64,000 nucleotides of DNA from Paraburkholderia sp. PGU19 (GTDB lineage: Bacteria; Pseudomonadota; Gammaproteobacteria; Burkholderiales; Burkholderiaceae). The translations under genes were made by a program, and so were the position numbers. The stretch lies in the NCBI RefSeq assembly GCF_013426915.1, contig NZ_AP023183.1, forward strand, positions 372,001 to 436,000. Direction: 5' to 3'. A model generated the notes under the pieces. It did not search any database, was not told the origin of the DNA, and worked only from the letters and a program-made list of their open reading frames with translations. Shown here in pieces: positions 27,044 through 36,871 of the stretch (within the stretch, counting starts at the first letter, position 1; each line of letters starts with the position of its first letter).

Positions 27044-28037
27044 GGATCATCCTCGCTGTTTCCATGTTGCGGGAGTCCCCGCTTGCGATAAGGTCGGCAT
27101 AGACAAGCACCGGACTTACGACGTTGCCGATGAGGCCGGGTGTGGGTCGCAATTCAACGGGAGCCACCAGAAACTCCACGTTGCCGGCCGGGTCTGGCCG
27201 CAAACGACCGCTCCGGATCAGTTCCTTCGGAATTCCCTTTTCACAATAGACCGTCACGATCGCTGGCTTCAGATAATGAGTCAGCAGCGCAGCGCCAGCC
27301 TCGCCCCCAAACAACCAGTCCTGTTCGGAATTCGGCGTCAGGTCCGCCCACCAGTCCTGCTCAGTCGCACTGTAGCGTTCCAGGCTCAGAGATGGTCTGA
27401 GGATCGAGGGGTATAGGGTCACCCATTCGTCCAGCAGCCTGTCATAGTTGGTGAAGGCGAGCTTGCCATCCGAACGCTCGACGAGGTCGCGGCGCTTGTG
27501 GAGCGTCTGGATGGTGGTCTGCGCCGTCCCCGTGCTGACGTTCGCAATGACAGCGAGATCGCGCCGGCGGGCGTTGAGGATCTCGGGTCGGACCAGCAAC
27601 GCGAGGATGACCTGCATCGACCGCTTGGTCCAGACGCTGAGCCGATTCGAGCCCGCTTCGGCGGCACGGGGCCGACCAGCCACGAAAACAAGGGTTTTCC
27701 GCTCGCGAAGAAATGCGTTGCCCGAGAGGTCGATGGCGTCGAGTTCGAGCGCACGACAGGCCTCGACGAGGGACGGTGTCAGATACGACGTCACCAGAAG
27801 GATGCGATCCCGATGCTGCCGTTTCGCGGTAGCCGAGACCGCCGCGAGGCGCTCCTGTCGGTCGATCGAAGGCACAACGATCGCCGGACGGACGACCTTC
27901 GCTTCAAGATCGAACTCGACTATCGCGTCATAAGGCGAATTCGGAGGAGATCGCCGGACGGTGGTGGCGACGCCTGTCTCATCGCTGAACGCCTGTGTGG
28001 CGGCCTTCACAAGAGGAGAGGGGGTGTGCGAGGGCAA
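27012..28037 (-). CDS. AbiEi-family antitoxin / transcriptional regulator
   Basis: A 341-residue protein with a winged-helix region in the middle (ARRRDLAVIANVSTGTAQTT, then LHKRRDLVERSDGKLAFTNY) and a C-terminal domain (LFGGEAGAALLTHYLKPAIV) like AbiEi antitoxins. AbiEi proteins neutralise the toxin without stable complex formation and repress their own promoter by binding inverted repeats. A promoter with flanking inverted repeats lies directly upstream. The start at TTG 28037 is provisional; a GTG at 28010 is also in frame and no ribosome site is obvious. Confidence 0.72.
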   Translation of the reverse strand: MPSHTPSPLVKAATQAFSDETGVATTVRRSPPNSPYDAIVEFDLEAKVVRPAIVVPSIDRQERLAAVSATAKRQHRDRILLVTSYLTPSLVEACRALELDAIDLSGNAFLRERKTLVFVAGRPRAAEAGSNRLSVWTKRSMQVILALLVRPEILNARRRDLAVIANVSTGTAQTTIQTLHKRRDLVERSDGKLAFTNYDRLLDEWVTLYPSILRPSLSLERYSATEQDWWADLTPNSEQDWLFGGEAGAALLTHYLKPAIVTVYCEKGIPKELIRSGRLRPDPAGNVEFLVAPVELRPTPGLIGNVVSPVLVYADLIASGDSRNMETARMIRDQFITRQTA

Positions 28038-28051
28038 GGGACTTGACCCGG

Positions 28052-28095
28052 TTGTTCAATTTTACCTATTGTATACGCCGCGTGAACAAAGTCAA
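28052..28095 (-). promoter_or_regulatory. AbiE promoter with flanking inverted repeat
   Basis: Read leftward, TTGACT (28095-28090) and TACAAT (28073-28068) are separated by 16 bases. The 7-base repeats TTGTTCA (28052-28058) and TGAACAA (28083-28089) are exact inverse copies that bracket the -10 box. This fits autorepression by the adjacent AbiEi-like protein. Confidence 0.6.
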
Positions 28096-28375
28096 AAATC
28101 GAACGACACGGACTTTTGTTCAAAAGAATGGTGCTGTTCACGCTGCAAGAACGGACGCAAATTTTGAATCGGCGGCCCGATACCGCTTGGGCAAAGTCGG
28201 GCGAGCTTCTGGCAAGTGCTCATAAAGCGCTGACCGGAGGCCCGTAGGGGAGTGGCTGACACGAACAAAAAACCGTCGCGGGCGGAAAGCAAGGTAGACG
28301 GCGAAGCGGTGGTGCCAGATGCACGCGGCGGGCCAAGTTAACGCTTGTAAGGCGAGCGTGACGGGGCGCGTGGTG

Positions 28376-29290
28376 TCAGAAAATCGACCGCCCTGTATAC
28401 GTGGTCAACCACTCCAACGCCAATACACCCGCCAACGAATTGCCGTTGCTATCCAGACCCGGCGACCACACGCACACGGCCATTTCGCCCGGCAACAGCG
28501 CGACGATCCCGCCGCCCACGCCGCTCTTGGCCGGCAAGCCGACACGATAGACGAAATCGCCAGCCGCATCGTAAGTGCCGCAGGTCAGCATCAGCGCCGA
28601 CAGACGCTTTGCCGAACTCGCATCGAGAATGCGTTCGCCCGTCGAAGGTACGACGCCGCCGTTGCTCAAGAAAAGCGCCGCCTTCGCCAGTTCGACGCAA
28701 CTCATCGAAATCGCGCATTGACGGCAATACGCATCGACGACCGCCTCGGCGGGCATCTCGATGTTGCCGAAGCTCGCCATGAAATGCGCCATCGCGCGGT
28801 TGCGATGCGCGTGCAGCAATTCGGACTGCGCGACGCGCAGGTCGTAGTCGATAGTCGATTCACCTGTGACGCGCCGCATGAATTCGACCAGCGCAGTTTC
28901 GGCCTTGACGAAGCGGCGGCACAACACATCGGTGACAACCAGCGCACCTGCATTGATGAACGGATTACGTGGCTTGCCATGCTCGGCCTCGAGTTGCACG
29001 AGCGAATTGAAAGCCGTGCCCGACGGCTCGCGGCCGACGCGCTGCCACAACGCGTCGCCCAGCAGCCTGAACGCCATCGTGCACGCGAACAGCTTCGAAA
29101 TGCTCTGAATCGAAAAGCGCGTGTCGGCTTGACCGACGCGAAACACTTCGCCCGCCGTCGTGACGACGGCCATGCCGAAGCTGTTCACAGGCACTTTGGC
29201 GAGCTCGGGGATGTAGTCCGCGACGCGGCCCTTGTCGAGCCAGGGCTGCAGATCCGCGTGAATCTGTTCGAGGATGCGTGAATAGTCCAT
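28376..29290 (-). CDS. glsA: Glutaminase
   Basis: A 304-residue serine-dependent beta-lactamase-fold glutaminase. It shows the S-x-x-K motif in FSIQSISKLFACTM (residue ~65), NPFINAGALVVTD near 110, a Tyr-Asn region near 165 and KSGVGGGIVALLPG near 260. It hydrolyses glutamine to glutamate and ammonia in the cytoplasm. Length and motifs are normal. The amino-acid permease gene lies upstream on the same strand, beyond a strong terminator, suggesting uptake and breakdown of glutamine or a related amino acid. Confidence 0.95.
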   Translation of the reverse strand: MDYSRILEQIHADLQPWLDKGRVADYIPELAKVPVNSFGMAVVTTAGEVFRVGQADTRFSIQSISKLFACTMAFRLLGDALWQRVGREPSGTAFNSLVQLEAEHGKPRNPFINAGALVVTDVLCRRFVKAETALVEFMRRVTGESTIDYDLRVAQSELLHAHRNRAMAHFMASFGNIEMPAEAVVDAYCRQCAISMSCVELAKAALFLSNGGVVPSTGERILDASSAKRLSALMLTCGTYDAAGDFVYRVGLPAKSGVGGGIVALLPGEMAVCVWSPGLDSNGNSLAGVLALEWLTTYTGRSIF

Positions 29291-29372
29291 CGAGGTTTAT
29301 GGGCGATGACGGGTGAATCAATTGATATTGGTTTTAGTGCGGATCAGGCGTTTCGAATGGCGGGACAAACGT

Positions 29373-29403
29373 AAAGCGGATCACGACATGCGTGATCCGC
29401 TTT
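29373..29403. terminator. Strong bidirectional-looking terminator hairpin
   Basis: A perfect 13-bp stem (AAAGCGGATCACG with its reverse complement) around a 5-base loop, rich in A on one side and T on the other. It lies between the permease stop (29560) and glsA start (29290), so it would end permease transcription leftward. Confidence 0.75.
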
Positions 29404-29559
29404 CTCTGTCTTACGCAAACAGCGGCAGCCCGAAGCGCGACCACCTGATCGAATGACCGGCCCTATTCTGCACCGGAAATATTTCAATGGTGCGTGCAAG
29501 GCCGCACGCGGGACGTCACGCGGGCAGGCGACGCTTAAGGTACTTCGGTTTTGAGCGCG

Positions 29560-31203
29560 CTAGCGCGCTGACATCCACTCGTCGCCCGGCAAGCCGCTCG
29601 TCGCATATTCGGACGCTTGGCCGCCGTGAAGCGGCTCGCGCTCGTCGAGATATTCCGAGCGATAGCCCGTATGCACGCCCCAGTAATAGAACACGAGCGA
29701 GAACACGATCACGACCAGCATGTCCCAGCCATACGGCAGCACGCCCAGACCGCCAAACTGCTTGCTGCCGATCAGCGACAGGATCGCCATCACGGGCAGA
29801 TACGCGACCAGCCACCATGCCGCCTTCAGATCCTGGTTGAAGCCTCCGAAGCCCGATTTTGCCTGGAAGTAGAAGAACACGGGGAGCGCCACGATCATCA
29901 GCAGGATGATCTCGCCCGTCAGCGGCCACTTCGCCCAGTACAGAATCAGCGACGCGCACACGAATGCGAACGGCGCGATCACGCTCATGCCGCGAATGTG
30001 CAGCGGACGCTCAAGGTCGGTCGCCGCGCGGCGCAGCGCCATCAGGCTGATCGGGCCCGTCAGATACGAAATCACCGTCGCCACCGAAATGACGGCCGCC
30101 AGCGAACTCCAGCCACGGAAGAAGAACAGGAAGATGAACGATACGAACAGGTTGAACCACATCGCCGGACGCGGTACGCCATACAGCGGATGCACGGTGC
30201 CGAACATCTTCGGCATCGTGTTGTTACGCTCCATCGCGTAGATCATGCGCGTGGTGGTCGCCATATAGGTCGTGCCCGTGCCGCTCGGGCTCACGAACGC
30301 GTCGACATACAGCAGGATTGCCAGCCAGTTCAGGTTCAGCGCGATTGCCAGTTCCGCGAACGGCGACTTGAAGTTGAACTGATTCCAGCCCTTCACCACG
30401 TCAGCCGGGTTCACCGCGCCGATATACGCGATCTGCAGCAGCACGTAGATCACCAGCGCCAGCAGGATCGAGCCGATCACCGCGAACGGCACGCTCTTCG
30501 CCGGATTGCGCGCTTCGCCTGCCAGGTTGATCGGGCTCTGGAAGCCGTTGAACGCGAACACGATGCCGCTCGTCGCCACCGCCGTCAGCACCGCCGACCA
30601 GCCATACGGCGCGAACACGCCCGCGCCGCCAAGACTTTCGCCGAGGTTTTCCTTGTGGAAGCCACTCATCATCAGACCGAGAATCGTCAGGCCCGGGATG
30701 ATGAACTTGAAGATCGTGATCGCCGTGTTCGCGCGTGCGAACACCTTCACGCCCCAGTAGTTCAGCAGGAAGTAGATGACCACCAGCACGGCCGAGAGCA
30801 GTAGGCCCGGCGTCGTCAGTTCGCTGTTGATAAAGAGGTTGTGCGCCCATTGGTACGGCCAGGTGCTCATATACTGGATCGACGCTTCGGCCTCGATCGG
30901 AATCACCGACACGATTGCGATCCAGTTGGCCCACGCGCTGATAAAGCCCACCAGCGCGCCGTGCGAGTAGCGCGCATAACGAACCATGCCGCCGGACTCG
31001 GGGAACATCGCGCCGAGTTCCGCATAGGTCAGCGCGATTGCGAGAATCACCACTGCACCGATCACCCACGCGCACAGGGCCGCAGGGCCCGCAATCTTGG
31101 CCGCCTTCCAGGCGCCGAACAGCCAGCCGGACCCGATAATCGAACCGAGTCCCGTCAGCATCAGCGCGAATGGGCCGATGTGCCGTTGAATAGAACTTTT
31201 CAA
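29560..31203 (-). CDS. APC-superfamily amino acid permease
   Basis: A 547-residue polytopic protein with about 12 hydrophobic helices. The first contains the APC substrate-site motif GLGSIIGSGWLFGAWKAAKI, and helix 6 reads GIVFAFNGFQSPINLAGEAR, typical of the family. It would import an amino acid with protons across the inner membrane. The pairing with glutaminase suggests glutamine, glutamate or aspartate, but the substrate is not readable. The hydrophilic tail (residues ~510-547) is long. ATG 31203 follows a weak ribosome site. Confidence 0.9.
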   Translation of the reverse strand: MKSSIQRHIGPFALMLTGLGSIIGSGWLFGAWKAAKIAGPAALCAWVIGAVVILAIALTYAELGAMFPESGGMVRYARYSHGALVGFISAWANWIAIVSVIPIEAEASIQYMSTWPYQWAHNLFINSELTTPGLLLSAVLVVIYFLLNYWGVKVFARANTAITIFKFIIPGLTILGLMMSGFHKENLGESLGGAGVFAPYGWSAVLTAVATSGIVFAFNGFQSPINLAGEARNPAKSVPFAVIGSILLALVIYVLLQIAYIGAVNPADVVKGWNQFNFKSPFAELAIALNLNWLAILLYVDAFVSPSGTGTTYMATTTRMIYAMERNNTMPKMFGTVHPLYGVPRPAMWFNLFVSFIFLFFFRGWSSLAAVISVATVISYLTGPISLMALRRAATDLERPLHIRGMSVIAPFAFVCASLILYWAKWPLTGEIILLMIVALPVFFYFQAKSGFGGFNQDLKAAWWLVAYLPVMAILSLIGSKQFGGLGVLPYGWDMLVVIVFSLVFYYWGVHTGYRSEYLDEREPLHGGQASEYATSGLPGDEWMSAR

Positions 31204-32166
31204 TTGTCTTCCTCATATCTCAGATGCACGGAATCGCCCTCTCGCTTCATGCTGCTGGCATCGGGGATTCCGGCTTTCCTTGTTATTCGATAGCGGAGCG
31301 CGACCGCTGTCGCAATTTGTGCTGCGAAAGATCTCGTCGATAGTTCTCATGCCATCGAGCGAGTGCGGGATGGTCGCGAAATGACTCAACGTCGTCCAAT
31401 GCCAATTGCGCATGAGGGTCATGCTGAAAAAACATAACGGCTTGGAAACGCTGCTGGGACGCGAATGCGGTAAAGCACCGGACGGTGCTCAGGCATGGAG
31501 GACGATGCGTGATCGCATGCGCGATGCATCGCGAAGTAAGTGCTGCTCGCATCATTAAAGAGTGCCTCGTCGATGCCATCCGTGAAGCCTCTAAAACGCT
31601 TTGTCGCAGTGTTGCATATCGAATCGGTGGTACTGGCTGGGGTACTGGTCGCCGCTGCGGTACTCGTCTCCCGCTCACTACCTGGTACTTCGTAGTCGAT
31701 TCGGTACCGTTTGTTTCTCACGTCCACGCAGATGGTTACCGACGCAGGGTCAACATGGGCTACGTCCTGTCTCGATTGATTTCAGGTAAAGGCCAACTTT
31801 TACGGGACCCGACAGCACGTTGGGTCCTTTTTTTCCGCCGGGTCGTAACGGGAATTCGTGTTCGCGAGATCAGAGCTGCGTCCGACATGGACGATGCGAC
31901 TAGCATTTCGTTCGTATGGCTAAAAAGTCATTTTCGTGTCCACCTCGCCGCTTTCAGCGGTGCCCACAGCGACGGGGTTTCCGGATGCCAATGAATTGGC
32001 TGTGCACGCGGGCTATGCCGGGTTGCACCAGGCCTGGAGATTGAACGCCAATACAAAAGACCTGGACCGATTTAGATCTTACGAATTTTCGCGCGCACGC
32101 ATAGATGGGTGCGACGGGCTATTGCGTCTATCGTGACAAGAGGACGTTTTATACCTGACGGGATTC
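31204..32166. other. Long intergenic stretch with a terminator and weak remnants
   Basis: A leftward frame at 31283-31500 (FFQHDPHAQLALDDVESFRD) has some coding character, but it lacks a start and changes frame against the sequence upstream of it. Nothing else is supportable apart from the terminator at 31805. Confidence 0.35.
31805..31834 (+). terminator. Rho-independent terminator
   Basis: Stem GGACCC / GGGTCC with an 11-base loop, followed by seven T residues. Oriented rightward, although no intact rightward gene precedes it. Confidence 0.55.
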
Positions 32167-32550
32167 CTATTGACGGGTGGCGCGGCGTTGTTCGAACACC
32201 GTCTGGCATGAAACGCAGCGGGCCGTGTAGGGCGCGGCGACAAGGCGTTCATAACCGATCGGGTCGCCGCAATCGACGCATGCCCCGTAACGGCCGGCGG
32301 CGATGCGTGCCAGCGCCGCGTCGATCTGCTGCAGTTCGTCGAAATCGTGCCGCGCGAGCGCGGTGCGCAACTGATCGCTCGCTTTGCGTGATGCGGTCTC
32401 GTCGGGATGCGACTCGGGGCCCAGCTCTTCGGGCGGCCGTGCTCCAGCGAGATCCCCGTATTCGCCGTGCAGCGTCGCCAGCAGCTCGCGACGGCGCTCG
32501 CAGAGCCTCTGTTGTAACAGCCTGAGTTCGGAACAGGTTAGGGTGATCAT
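32167..32550 (-). CDS. TraR/DksA-family zinc-finger protein
   Basis: A 127-residue protein. A coiled-coil-like helix (LRLLQQRLCERRRELLATLH, residues ~8-28, and FDELQQIDAALARIAAGRYG) is followed by the C4 zinc finger CVDCGDPIGYERL and ARCVSCQ. DksA-like proteins enter the RNA polymerase secondary channel to adjust transcription. Start MITLTCSEL at 32550 is preferred because upstream residues do not resemble the family. Confidence 0.88.
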   Translation of the reverse strand: MITLTCSELRLLQQRLCERRRELLATLHGEYGDLAGARPPEELGPESHPDETASRKASDQLRTALARHDFDELQQIDAALARIAAGRYGACVDCGDPIGYERLVAAPYTARCVSCQTVFEQRRATRQ

Positions 32551-33606
32551 GGACAAGGCTCGATGTGTTCTGTAACGCGACGCCAACGGGTGGCATCGAA
32601 GGCGTTCCGTCCTGTGTGTACTACCCCACACAGGCCAAACCTAGCATGCACCCGCCGAGCGGATAGCACAATGCGACTGTAACGATCCCGCCTGACGATC
32701 CTGAGTCTCCTCGCTAAAGCCCCACCAATGAAGCTGTGACGCTGGATTGTGAAATGAGTGGCACCCACAATTAAATGTTTTACTCACGCGAGATTTGAGG
32801 CAGAAGCAACGCGTCACAGCGGTACGTGCGGCCCTACGTTCATTCTCAGGACTGGATCCAGCAAGCAGCGTCGCAAAGTGTATTGTCACCCGGCCGCTTC
32901 GCAAGCGTTCGCCCCAAATTGCAGCCTTTCGCAAGCAAACGAGAGAGGGAACGCGAGACGCATTAGTAGATGATCGCGCTCAACATTGAGCCCGACAACG
33001 GCAACCCGCGCGTCTGTGTACCCGGCGCCAGAGGTCGTCAGAGGGGAGGGTCGTATAGCGCGATCGTTCTTCGGCTGCCGGCCACGAACGGTCTCTCGTG
33101 TTCAACGTCGCAACCATCGGCAGCCGAGGCGCGAGCCTCTATTCAATGCAACAACGATGACTTGTCGGGCAACCAGGAATATCGGCATCGCCCCACCTGA
33201 TTGCGCTTGCAACAGGCGATCGTCGCTGGAGAAAGGCGCCACGATCTTCTGTTCGGGCGACCACCCGGCGTCCGGGCTCCGGCACCGGCCACGCCCTGAG
33301 CGACGCGGGCTACCGCGTGCTGGTCACCCGCACAAACGGGTGAAATCACATAGGAAGCCCCCTGGAAAAATCGCTTTCAGAACCGGCTTTGAGTATCTTC
33401 GTTGAACCGGCGCTTCGGGTAGTCTGAAGGTCCGTTTGGGGTCGCGGAATACAGACGATCATAGCCTGAAAACTCTCAGGGGACGGGTACTACCACGCGA
33501 CTCGCCATAAGGCTGTTTGTGCAATCACTGACGATACGACACGCAGGCCGATTCCGACCGGTGGGGAACCTCCCCTGTCAGGTTTCATTCGCCGTCGCTT
33601 GAACGT
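32551..33606. other. Long gene-poor stretch
   Basis: About 1 kb without a convincing gene. A short phrase near 33280 (GHALSDAGYRVLVTRTNG) looks like a scrap of an alpha/beta fold protein but has no frame around it. Confidence 0.35.
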
Positions 33607-34245
33607 TCAGCGCAATCTCGTAGACCGGTCGGCCCAATTTGTGTCGACCACGTCGAGCATTCCGACGTCCGGCACGCTGCCCAGCAATGACAGCGAATGC
33701 TTGGCGAGTTCCCGAGGAACATGACCCGTCAAGTGCGCAAACCGTGCCCCGTTGTCGGGGAAGACGTCAAAGATGCCGAAGTGACCGTCGTCGAGGCGGA
33801 TGGCAAACCAGGCAACAGTCTTGGGTTCCTGCTCCACGAGCGCTTGTGCGTCGCGAAGGAACTGCGCAACCTGTGTCTCATGGCCAGGCTTTGCCTTGAA
33901 CGTGAGGAGCAGCGCCTTCGTGACGGACTCGCCCGATGTTGTTGCAGGCGGCTTGTCGGCCAGGACGTCGAACTCCTGAATCAGCGGCGCCCCGGCAAAA
34001 ACGCTGCCGCCGGCATCCAACAGTGCTTGTGTAACTGGCCCCGACAGATGCTCCTCGCGGCCGGCATCGTCTGGGAACACGTCGAAGATGCCGTACTCCG
34101 ATCGCCCGAATCTGATCGCGAACCACGTGGTCGTTGCGGCTTCCGCCCGCCCCATCGCGAGAGCCGAGCGCAGGACGTCTTCCGCCATGGCGTCGTCCTT
34201 TCCGGTTTTGACTTCCAACCTGACGAGCAGACCTTTAGTGTCCAT
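33607..34245 (-). CDS. Tandem antibiotic-biosynthesis-monooxygenase (ABM)-like protein
   Basis: A 212-residue protein made of two similar ~95-residue halves. Each starts with a strand (LLVRLEVKTGKDDAMAEDVL and KALLLTFKAKPGHETQVAQF), and each contains the matching phrase WFAIRFGRSEYGIFDVFP or WFAIRLDDGHFGIFDVFP, followed by HLSGPV or HLTGHV. This is the dimeric alpha+beta barrel ABM fold repeated in one chain. Enzymatic role unknown; such proteins may be cofactor-free oxygenases. GGAGGTG before ATG 34245 fixes the start. Confidence 0.75.
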   Translation of the reverse strand: MDTKGLLVRLEVKTGKDDAMAEDVLRSALAMGRAEAATTTWFAIRFGRSEYGIFDVFPDDAGREEHLSGPVTQALLDAGGSVFAGAPLIQEFDVLADKPPATTSGESVTKALLLTFKAKPGHETQVAQFLRDAQALVEQEPKTVAWFAIRLDDGHFGIFDVFPDNGARFAHLTGHVPRELAKHSLSLLGSVPDVGMLDVVDTNWADRSTRLR

Positions 34246-34793
34246 GAGACACCTCCATTCGTGATCGACCGACCGTGAACGCATCGAGCGTGCAGTCCGT
34301 CGACGCCTACAAGCCAGCAGCGTCGCGCAGCCAGTGCCCCCCTCCAGAGGCCCCCTTCGTTCCTGCGACGTGCAATACACGTCAACTGACACGATAGTGG
34401 ATTTCGCCTGGCTGTTCCAGGCGAGTCTGCCAAACAGGCAGCGCAACCTCGAACTCCTTTTTAGCCTGGCGCCCCGATCTGGGAGTTATCTGCAGTTTGA
34501 GCCTCTTTGAACCTGATGACCCGCGGAACCTCTCAATGTCTGTTGACGCCGCGAACGCGGCATATACAGGCATTGTGCTGCGCTCGTCGGCTACTGTATT
34601 GCATTGCGACAACGCGGCGCACGCTTCGTGGTTACCCCGTGTAAACGTCAACACCGAAAGCCAGCACCATCCGCGCGTTTCCCATGTCCAAGCATAGAGT
34701 TTGCTGATCAGGCTTGAGCGCGAGCGCCAGCACTTGCGCGTCGCGTGCGATCTCCTGCACGTATTCGACATCTGAAAGAACAAGGAGGCGGTC
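34246..34793. other. Intergenic stretch upstream of the dehydrogenase operon
   Basis: No supportable gene. A leftward frame at 34632-34832 (LALALKPDQQTLCLDMGNAR) has coding flavour but overlaps the pdhA start and lacks context. The promoter of the operon should lie here, but no strong sigma-70 boxes stand out. Confidence 0.35.
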
Positions 34794-35894
34794 ATGACCA
34801 CGGCTGCCAGTTTCCACATCGGGTACACGCAATACCTCGGTCCCGACGGCGTCCCCGTCCAGTCATTGCCTGCCTTCGCGCGGGACCCGGCGGCGCTGAT
34901 TCCCCTCTATCGCGCGATGGTCCTCACCCGCGCGTTCGACACCAAAGCGGTTGCACTGCAGCGTACAGGCAAGCTCGGTACGTTTGCTTCGTCGGTGGGG
35001 CAGGAGGCGATCGGTGTTGGCGTCGCCAGTGCGATGCGGGTCGACGACGTTCTGTTTCCTTCGTATCGCGATCACGCGGCGCAATTGCTGCGCGGCGTCA
35101 CGATGACGGAAAGCCTGCTGTATTGGGGAGGCGACGAGCGCGGCAGCGACTTCGCCGTGCCGCGCCACGACTTTCCGAACTGCGTGCCGATCGGCACACA
35201 GGTGTGCCATGCCGCCGGCGCGGCCTACGCGTTCAGACTGCGCGGCGAGCCGCGCGTCGCCGTTGCGATCTTCGGCGACGGCAGCACATCGAAGGGCGAC
35301 TTCTACGAGGCTATGAACATGGCGGGTGTCTGGCAGGCACCGCTCGTACTCGTCATCAATAACAACCAGTGGGCGATCTCGGTACCGCGCAGCTCGCAAA
35401 GCGCGGCGCAGACGCTTGCGCAGAAAGCGATCGCTGCGGGCATCGACGGGCTGCAGGTCGACGGCAATGACGTCATCGCTGTGCATCAGGTGATGCATGC
35501 GGCACTGGCGAAAGCGCGGCGCGGCGACGGCCCGACGCTGGTCGAGGCGCTCAGCTATCGCCTGGGCGACCACACGACAGCCGACGATGCAACCCGCTAT
35601 CGCGATTCCGAACTGATCCGCAAGCAGTGGGAGTACGAACCGCTGCTGCGTCTGCGCACGTATCTGATGCGTATGAACGTCTGGGACAAGGCGCAGGACG
35701 AGCAGCTCGGCAAGACATGTCATGAGCAGGTCGAACAGGCGGTCGAAGCCTATCTCGCCGTTGCGCCGCCCGAGATTACCGCGATGTTCGACCACCTGTA
35801 CGAAACGCTGCCGCACGCGCTGCGCGAGCAACGGGAGAACGCGCAGCGCTTCGCGCTCGCTGCGGCGAACCATCAGGAGAACGGCTATGGCTGA
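34794..35894 (+). CDS. pdhA: 2-oxo acid (pyruvate) dehydrogenase E1 component alpha subunit
   Basis: A 366-residue E1-alpha. The thiamine diphosphate motif is present as AIFGDGSTSKGDFYEAMNMA through LVINNNQWAIS (GDG...NN, residues ~160-195), with a phosphorylation-loop-like YRLGDHTTADDATRYR near 260. It decarboxylates a 2-oxo acid, probably pyruvate, and transfers the acyl group to the E2 lipoyl arm. AAGGAGG precedes the ATG. The gene overlaps the next by 8 bp in a three-gene operon. A branched-chain 2-oxo acid substrate cannot be excluded. Confidence 0.88.
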   Translation: MTTAASFHIGYTQYLGPDGVPVQSLPAFARDPAALIPLYRAMVLTRAFDTKAVALQRTGKLGTFASSVGQEAIGVGVASAMRVDDVLFPSYRDHAAQLLRGVTMTESLLYWGGDERGSDFAVPRHDFPNCVPIGTQVCHAAGAAYAFRLRGEPRVAVAIFGDGSTSKGDFYEAMNMAGVWQAPLVLVINNNQWAISVPRSSQSAAQTLAQKAIAAGIDGLQVDGNDVIAVHQVMHAALAKARRGDGPTLVEALSYRLGDHTTADDATRYRDSELIRKQWEYEPLLRLRTYLMRMNVWDKAQDEQLGKTCHEQVEQAVEAYLAVAPPEITAMFDHLYETLPHALREQRENAQRFALAAANHQENGYG

Positions 35895-36867
35895 CCTCAA
35901 CATGGTGGACGCGCTCAATCAGGCGATGGCCTACGAACTCGAGCACGATCCTGCCGTCGTGCTGCTCGGCGAAGACATCGGCGTGAACGGCGGCGTGTTT
36001 CGCGCGACAGCCGGATTGCAGGCACGTTTCGGCACGCAACGCGTAATCGATACGCCGCTTGCCGAAACGGCGATTGCGGGCACGGCAATCGGCATGGCGG
36101 CAATGGGCCTGAAACCCGTCGCCGAGATCCAGTTCAGCGGCTTCCTGTATCCGACGATCGATCACGTGCTCAACCACGCGTCGCGTCTGAGGCACCGCAC
36201 GCGCGGACGCCTTTCATGCCCGCTCGTGATCCGCGCGCCGTGCGGCGCAGGCATACACGCGCCGGAGCATCATTCCGAAAGTCCCGAGGCGCTCTTCGCG
36301 CACATTCCCGGCCTGCGCGTCGTCACGCCGTCGTCGCCCGCGCGCGCTTACGGTCTGCTGCTTGCCGCCATTCGCGACCCCGACCCGGTGATCTTCTTCG
36401 AGCCAACGCGCCTGTATCGTCTGTTCCGGCAGACGGTGGATGACAACGGCGAAGCGTTGCCGCTCGACACCTGCTTCACGTTGCGCGACGGCTCCGACGT
36501 AACACTGGTGAGCTGGGGCGGCGCGGTGCAGGATGCGCAGGCGGCCGCCGATCTGCTGGCGCAGGACGGCGTGATGACCGAAGTGATTGACGTGGCGACG
36601 CTCAAGCCGATCGACATGAACACGATACTCGCGTCGGTGGAGAAGACGGGTCGCTGTGTGATCGTGCACGAGGGCTCGCGCACGGGCGGCGTCGGCGCGG
36701 AGATCGCTGCCAACATCGCCGAGCGCGGGCTTTACTCTCTGCTAGCGCCCGTGCAGCGCGTGACGGGCTACGACGTCGTCGTGCCGCTGTACCGGCTCGA
36801 GAATCAATACATGCCCAGCACCGCGCGCATCGTCGCCGCGGTCAGGCAAGCTCTGGAGGCGTCGTGA
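35887..36867 (+). CDS. pdhB: 2-oxo acid (pyruvate) dehydrogenase E1 component beta subunit
   Basis: A 326-residue E1-beta beginning MADLNMVDALNQAMAYELEH and continuing VVLLGEDIGVNGGVFRATAG, the cofactor-binding N-terminal domain. It has PCGAGIHAPEHHSESPEALF near 118 and a C-terminal transketolase-like domain (VIVHEGSRTGGVGAEIAANI). It forms the alpha2beta2 E1 with the preceding gene product. ATG 35887 lies inside the end of pdhA with GGAG upstream, indicating translational coupling. Confidence 0.9.
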   Translation: MADLNMVDALNQAMAYELEHDPAVVLLGEDIGVNGGVFRATAGLQARFGTQRVIDTPLAETAIAGTAIGMAAMGLKPVAEIQFSGFLYPTIDHVLNHASRLRHRTRGRLSCPLVIRAPCGAGIHAPEHHSESPEALFAHIPGLRVVTPSSPARAYGLLLAAIRDPDPVIFFEPTRLYRLFRQTVDDNGEALPLDTCFTLRDGSDVTLVSWGGAVQDAQAAADLLAQDGVMTEVIDVATLKPIDMNTILASVEKTGRCVIVHEGSRTGGVGAEIAANIAERGLYSLLAPVQRVTGYDVVVPLYRLENQYMPSTARIVAAVRQALEAS

Positions 36868-36871
36868 AGCC

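Noticed and set aside
28253..28342. A 29-codon frame starting GTG (ADTNKKPSRAESKVDGEAVV)
   Set aside because: The purine run before it is too close to act as a normal ribosome site, and a frame of this length is expected by chance in an intergenic stretch.
29617..30804. A 395-codon plus-strand frame
   Set aside because: Antisense to the permease gene; extreme Arg/His/Gln composition and no hydrophobic core.
34632..34832. A 66-codon leftward frame upstream of pdhA
   Set aside because: It overlaps the ribosome site and start of pdhA and has no ribosome site or recognisable family of its own.
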